DNA from: JANWXD01 sp035575135
Lineage (GTDB): Bacteria > Acidobacteriota > Terriglobia > Bryobacterales > Bryobacteraceae
DNA length: 64,000 bases
Direction of reading: 5' to 3'
NCBI GenBank assembly: GCA_035575135.1
Contig: DATLYE010000057.1
Location: 1-64,000 of the forward strand
A program made the position numbers and the translations under genes. This document shows, one piece after another, positions 60,406 through 64,000 of this stretch. The stretch's first letter is position 1; every line of letters starts with the position of its first letter. The notes beneath the pieces were generated by a model. That model was not told where the DNA came from, ran no database searches, and saw only the letters and a program-made list of their open reading frames with translations.

Positions 60406-62384
60406 GAGGTGCGGCGCAGGCTCTGGCGCTCCTGTGGGCGGCGATGCAGTTGGCCGCCCAGCCCACGGTTGCGCCCACGCCGGAAGCTGTCGGTCCGGCG
60501 CGCGGCCGCGAGGCCGGAAACTACAACGTCGTGCAGTGGTTCGAGACCGGCTACCGCCTGCGGTCCGTGGGCGGCAACGCCGGAAAGTACCGCAGCGACG
60601 TGAACTTCGGAAACGGGCTGCGGTTACTCGGAGGCCGGCTGAGCGTCAACTCGCGTGACGGTCACGGGCGGTTCTTCGACGAGATCGTGCTCGGGATGCA
60701 AGGCCTGGGCAACGATCCATACCAGCTTTCCTCGCTGCGCGTTCAGAAGAACGGCGCCTACCGCTACGACTTCACCTGGCGCCTGGATCAGTACTACAAT
60801 CCTGCGCTCACCATCGCCGAGGGGCAGCATTTCCTCAATACCGAGCGGCGCCTGCAAGACCACGAGCTCACGCTGCTGCCCCAGTCGAGCTGGCGGCTGA
60901 TCCTGGGCTACACGCGGAACCGGCAGGACGGGCCGGGATTGACCACGGTGCAGCAGTTCGACTCGCGCGGCGACGAATTCCCGCTGTTCGCCAACGTCCG
61001 CCGCGAACGCAACGAGTACCGGCTCGGCGGTGAGATCCGGCTGTTCGGAGTGCGGCTGAACTGGCTCCGGGGTTGGGACAACTACAAAGAGGACACGCGA
61101 GCGTTTCTCGGTCTTCCATCGGCGGGCAACAATCCGGCGGATCTGACCGCGCTCGAAGCGTTGCGCCGCGACGAGCCGTATCGGGGCAGCAGCCCGTACT
61201 GGCGCCTGAACCTGCGGGCGGAGGGCCGCGTCTTTGCCGCGAATGCACGCTTTGCGTACGCGGCGGGGCGCCGCCGTTTTGTCTTCGACGAGAGCGCCTC
61301 CGGGATTGACCGTCTGGGCGCGGCGCGCAACCGCCAGATTCTGTTGTCCGGCGCGGGCCGGCGGCCGGTTGCGGCGGGCAGTCTCACCCTGAGTGTTGCG
61401 CCCGGATCCCGCCTGAGGGTGGCAAGCCACACGGCGTTTCACCACACGCGGATGGAGGGCGATGCCTCGTTTCGCGAGGTGAACAACGCAACGCTCGGAA
61501 GCACGCTGGTTTTCTTCCAGTTTCTGGGGATCCGCACCATCAGCCAGACCACCGAGGCAACCATGCGTCTGGCCGATCGCGTCGCGATCTACGGCGGCCA
61601 TCACTACTCGGCGCGGCGCATCCGCTCGCTCGAGCAGTTCCGCACCGGGCCGGTGCTCGAACGGTTGCCCGCCGAGCAGGACAACGTGTTCCACTCCGGA
61701 CAGGCCGGGATCCGGCTGGCGCCGCGGAAGCACCTGAGCGTGAACCTGGAAGCCGAGGTGGGCCGGGCCGATCGTCCCTTTTTGCCAATTGCCGAGCGCA
61801 ACTATCACGGTTTTGGGGCGCGCCTGCGGTACCGGACGCGCACTCTCACGTGGTCCGTGGCGGCGCGGACGAATTACAACACGAACGCTGTGTCGTTTTC
61901 GGCTCACAGTTCGCGCAGCCGTAACTATTCGGCGGAGCTTTCGTGGACGCCGGGCAGCCGGTTTTCGCTGGACGCCGCCTACGGGAAGCTTCATCTGGAC
62001 ACGATTTCCGCTCTGGCCTTTTTCGCGGCGGGCCGGCTCAACTTCCAGGATCGGTCGCTGTACGCCAGCAACCTGCACAGCGGGACTTTGGGCGCACGCT
62101 TTGAGATCGGGCGGGTCAGTTTGTATGCAGGTTACAGCCATGTGGAGGATACGGGCGGCGATCGCCGTAGGGCGCCGGGAGCGGTTGCCTCGCTGCCGGC
62201 GTTTGTCGCCGCCCAGACGTTCCCGGCGGCTTTCCGCAGCCCGCTGGCTCGCCTGTCGTTGAGATTGCACAGCAAACTGCGCTGGAATTTCGGCTATCAG
62301 TATTACGGCTACCGCGAGGAATTCTCAGGGCGGCAGGGTTACCGGGCGCACACGGCCTATTCGAGCGTGCTATGGTCATTTTGA
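60402..62384 (+). CDS. MtrB/PioB-type outer-membrane beta-barrel
   Basis: The 660-residue protein has a signal peptide (about 1-23) and then consists of alternating, aromatic-rich strands to the C-terminus (AYSSVLWSF, a typical terminal strand ending in Phe). It lacks the N-terminal CXXC seen in Shewanella MtrB. The ATG overlaps the cytochrome TGA. Its size and pairing with a decaheme cytochrome fit MtrB or PioB, which sheath the cytochrome through the outer membrane. Sequence similarity in this family is low, so the assignment depends largely on the partner and architecture. Confidence 0.78.
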   Translation: MRGAAQALALLWAAMQLAAQPTVAPTPEAVGPARGREAGNYNVVQWFETGYRLRSVGGNAGKYRSDVNFGNGLRLLGGRLSVNSRDGHGRFFDEIVLGMQGLGNDPYQLSSLRVQKNGAYRYDFTWRLDQYYNPALTIAEGQHFLNTERRLQDHELTLLPQSSWRLILGYTRNRQDGPGLTTVQQFDSRGDEFPLFANVRRERNEYRLGGEIRLFGVRLNWLRGWDNYKEDTRAFLGLPSAGNNPADLTALEALRRDEPYRGSSPYWRLNLRAEGRVFAANARFAYAAGRRRFVFDESASGIDRLGAARNRQILLSGAGRRPVAAGSLTLSVAPGSRLRVASHTAFHHTRMEGDASFREVNNATLGSTLVFFQFLGIRTISQTTEATMRLADRVAIYGGHHYSARRIRSLEQFRTGPVLERLPAEQDNVFHSGQAGIRLAPRKHLSVNLEAEVGRADRPFLPIAERNYHGFGARLRYRTRTLTWSVAARTNYNTNAVSFSAHSSRSRNYSAELSWTPGSRFSLDAAYGKLHLDTISALAFFAAGRLNFQDRSLYASNLHSGTLGARFEIGRVSLYAGYSHVEDTGGDRRRAPGAVASLPAFVAAQTFPAAFRSPLARLSLRLHSKLRWNFGYQYYGYREEFSGRQGYRAHTAYSSVLWSF

Positions 62385-62387
62385 CAG

Positions 62388-62729
62388 ATGCCGCTCCGCT
62401 TCACGCTGTTCAACGCGATCACGCTGGTGATCGCGGCCGTCACGCTCGCAACGGGAGTGGCGCTGGCGCGCGGCAAGCTGCGGCCCAACTGGCTGCTTGC
62501 CTACTACGTGCTCATCACAGCTTACTGGAAGGCTTTTGAGGGAGCTTTGAACGGCGTGTGGGTCTTCGCCGGCCTGAGCTGCGCCGTGCTTTTGCGATTG
62601 AACTTACCGGGAGGCGGCGGGGAGCGCGCCGTGCGGTGGAGCGCGCTGGCTGCTTTGGCTTACGTCTTCTTGCGGGGCGTGGACCTGATCCTCGGAGGGG
62701 AGCTTTTCTACTTACTCTTCCACCGGTAG
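62388..62729 (+). CDS. Small integral membrane protein behind the porin-cytochrome genes
   Basis: This 113-residue protein starts three bases behind the barrel stop. It contains three or four hydrophobic segments (about 7-27, 36-50, 52-70 and 82-100) and short basic loops. No cysteine-pair or heme motif is present, only one Cys. I do not recognise a family. Being co-transcribed with the conduit genes, it might have a role in electron transfer or assembly at the inner membrane. Its end overlaps the convergent rhodanese gene by 18 bases. Confidence 0.65.
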   Translation: MPLRFTLFNAITLVIAAVTLATGVALARGKLRPNWLLAYYVLITAYWKAFEGALNGVWVFAGLSCAVLLRLNLPGGGGERAVRWSALAALAYVFLRGVDLILGGELFYLLFHR

Positions 62730-63092
62730 CCCCGCTTCCTTCCAGGCCCGCCAGCCTCCGTCGAGCGAGATGACATCCGTGTAGCCCATCTTGCCCAGGG
62801 ATTCGGCCGAAAGCACCGAGCGGTAGCCCCCGCCGCAATAGAGCACGATTTTGGTGTTCTTGTCCGGGACGTGAGTTTCGATGTCGCGCTCCAGAATGCC
62901 GCGACAGATGTGGAGGGCGCCCTTGGCGTGGCCGGCCGCCCACTCGCTCTCCTCGCGGACGTCAATCAGCACGAACTTCTCGCCGGAGGCGGCGAGCTTC
63001 CTGAATTCGTCAATACCGAAATGCTTGACCCGTGTTTTGGCCTCACTCACCAGCGCCAGAAACCCGGGGTTGTGACGGTGGCCGCTTGTCAT
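62712..63092 (-). CDS. Single-domain rhodanese-like sulfurtransferase
   Basis: The 126-residue protein is one rhodanese domain with the active-site loop YCGGGYRS (Cys86). The conserved strands FVLIDVREESEW and SLDGGWRAWKEAGLP frame it. Such proteins transfer a sulfane sulfur or bind one. The loop differs from the classic CxxGxR only in having GGGY before Arg-Ser, so activity is plausible. The ATG overlaps the murA stop (ATGA), so expression is tied to the peptidoglycan gene although no functional link is known. Confidence 0.88.
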   Translation of the reverse strand: MTSGHRHNPGFLALVSEAKTRVKHFGIDEFRKLAASGEKFVLIDVREESEWAAGHAKGALHICRGILERDIETHVPDKNTKIVLYCGGGYRSVLSAESLGKMGYTDVISLDGGWRAWKEAGLPVEE

Positions 63093-64000
63093 GGCGAGGA
63101 AATTCTCTCAATCCGGGCCCCGAGAGCGCCCAGCTTCTGCTCGATTCTCTCATATCCGCGGTCAATGTGGTAGACCCGGTCAATCAGCGTCTCACCGCGG
63201 GCCACGAGCGCCGCCAGGACCAACGAGGCGCTGGCGCGCAGGTCCGAAGCGATCACTGCGGCGCCGGTCAGTTGGCGGGGTCCCGTGACGATGGCCTGCC
63301 GTCCTTCCAGGCGGATGTCGGCTCCCATGCGCATGAGCTCGAGGGCGTGCATGAAACGGTTCTCGAAAATGGTCTCCGTAATGACGGAGACACCTTCGGC
63401 CTGAGTCATCAGAGCCATGAACTGGGCCTGGAGGTCGGTGGCAAAACCGGGGTACTCTTCGGTCGTGACGTCCACCGCCACCAGACGCCCGGGACGGCGC
63501 ACGCGGAGCGCGCCGGCTCCGGCTTCGGTGATTTCTGCTCCGGCCTGGCGGAGCTTGACCAGAAGCGCGCCCAGGTGCTCGGGCACGCAGTCCGTCACGA
63601 GGACGTCGCCGCCGGTGATTGCGCCGGCGATGAGGAAGGTTCCGGCTTCGATCCGGTCCGGAATGATGGTGTGGGCGGCGCCGTGGAGGCGCGTGACTCC
63701 TTGCACGCGGATGGTCGAGGTGCCCACACCCTGGATGCGGGCGCCCATCCTGGAAAGCAGCTCCGCCAGGTCCACGACTTCGGGCTCGCGCGCGGCGTTT
63801 TCGAGTACGGTCTCGCCGTCGGCGAGCACCGCGGCCATGAGCAGGTCTTCCGTGCCGGTGACGGTGATGCGGTCGAAATGGACGCGTGCGCCGCGCAACC
63901 CGTTCGGGGCTTGGGCCTGGATGTAGCCGTGTTCTTGAGAGATCCGGGCGCCGAGCGCCTCCAGGCCGGCCAGGTGCAGATTGATGGGGCGGGCTCCGAT
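63089..64000 (-). CDS. murA: UDP-N-acetylglucosamine 1-carboxyvinyltransferase, N-terminus beyond window
   Basis: This is the C-terminal 303 residues of MurA, which adds enolpyruvate to UDP-GlcNAc in the first committed step of peptidoglycan synthesis. The frame is open to the right edge with no start. The edge falls at the IGARP segment, so the missing N-terminal part of about 116 residues includes the catalytic loop cysteine (Cys115 in E. coli numbering). Conserved pieces are ENAAREPE, PDRIEAGTF, TDLQAQF, ENRFMH and the terminal DRVYHIDRGYERIE. An internal ATG at 63898 is not the start. The stop overlaps the rhodanese start by one base-pair step. Confidence 0.95.
   Translation of the reverse strand: MGARPINLHLAGLEALGARISQEHGYIQAQAPNGLRGARVHFDRITVTGTEDLLMAAVLADGETVLENAAREPEVVDLAELLSRMGARIQGVGTSTIRVQGVTRLHGAAHTIIPDRIEAGTFLIAGAITGGDVLVTDCVPEHLGALLVKLRQAGAEITEAGAGALRVRRPGRLVAVDVTTEEYPGFATDLQAQFMALMTQAEGVSVITETIFENRFMHALELMRMGADIRLEGRQAIVTGPRQLTGAAVIASDLRASASLVLAALVARGETLIDRVYHIDRGYERIEQKLGALGARIERISSP

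Noticed and set aside
63899..64000. Treating the ATG at 63896-63898 as the start of murA
   Set aside because: The frame stays open to the edge and the upstream codons encode conserved MurA residues (IGARP...), so the gene is truncated by the window.

Overview
The window looks like chromosomal DNA of an acidobacterium, most likely of the Bryobacterales/Solibacteraceae type. The basis is high GC, two large Oar-like TonB-dependent receptors with N-terminal carboxypeptidase-regulatory domains, Tat-signal Gfo/Idh/MocA oxidoreductases, a DUF1080 protein, a PEGA-domain Ser/Thr kinase, and a left-edge gene with the STGPKTPEGKA...NALKHGLT motif that is common in that group. The taxonomic placement is inference from family content; there is no rRNA in the window. 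I annotated 51 intact or edge-truncated protein genes, one frameshifted remnant and one very doubtful 30-codon frame. No tRNA, rRNA, CRISPR array or complete insertion sequence was seen.

Layout. 1-6.1 kb: a truncated gene of an uncharacterised family, an exported M28 peptidase, a ROK-type protein with a PIG-L deacetylase, and an ACS-type MFS carrier. 6.2-15.7 kb: a PEGA Ser/Thr kinase, then lolA and a compact type II secretion/type IV pilus-like set (F, E, M, N, O, a C/P-like protein and a pseudopilin-like protein), with no secretin or prepilin peptidase nearby. 15.7-23.3 kb: a PAP2-like membrane protein and a carbohydrate region (two exported Gfo/Idh/MocA proteins, GH127 and DUF1080), with threonine synthase between them. 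23.4-29.5 kb: the minus-strand series ileS-lspA-lgt-M3 peptidase. 29.5-36.2 kb: a trypsin-fold/TPR protein that appears catalytically dead, a two-gene 2-hydroxyacyl-CoA dehydratase activase-like pair, and an SGNH hydrolase.

36.2-42.7 kb: a frameshifted SNF2/SWIM remnant, then a probable four-gene minus-strand operon (Oar-like receptor, putative lipoprotein, sensor kinase, NtrC-type regulator). 42.8-50.8 kb: a second, larger Oar-like receptor behind pepP-accB-accC, a quinone oxidoreductase and a hypothetical membrane protein. 50.9-59.4 kb: a polytopic membrane protein and a Tad/Flp secretion set cpaB-cpaC-cpaE-cpaF-tadB-tadC without a recognisable pilin gene, closed by a 30-residue membrane microprotein and a good intrinsic terminator. 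59.5-64 kb: a decaheme cytochrome/MtrB-PioB-type porin pair that could carry electrons across the outer membrane, a small membrane protein, a rhodanese, and murA running off the right edge.

The main themes are envelope biogenesis (lspA, lgt, lolA, murA, receptors), surface machinery (T2S/T4P-like and Tad), polymer or glycoside use, and possible extracellular electron transfer. Several promoters show a -10-like TANNNT element only 7-11 bases before the start codon, suggesting short or absent leaders.
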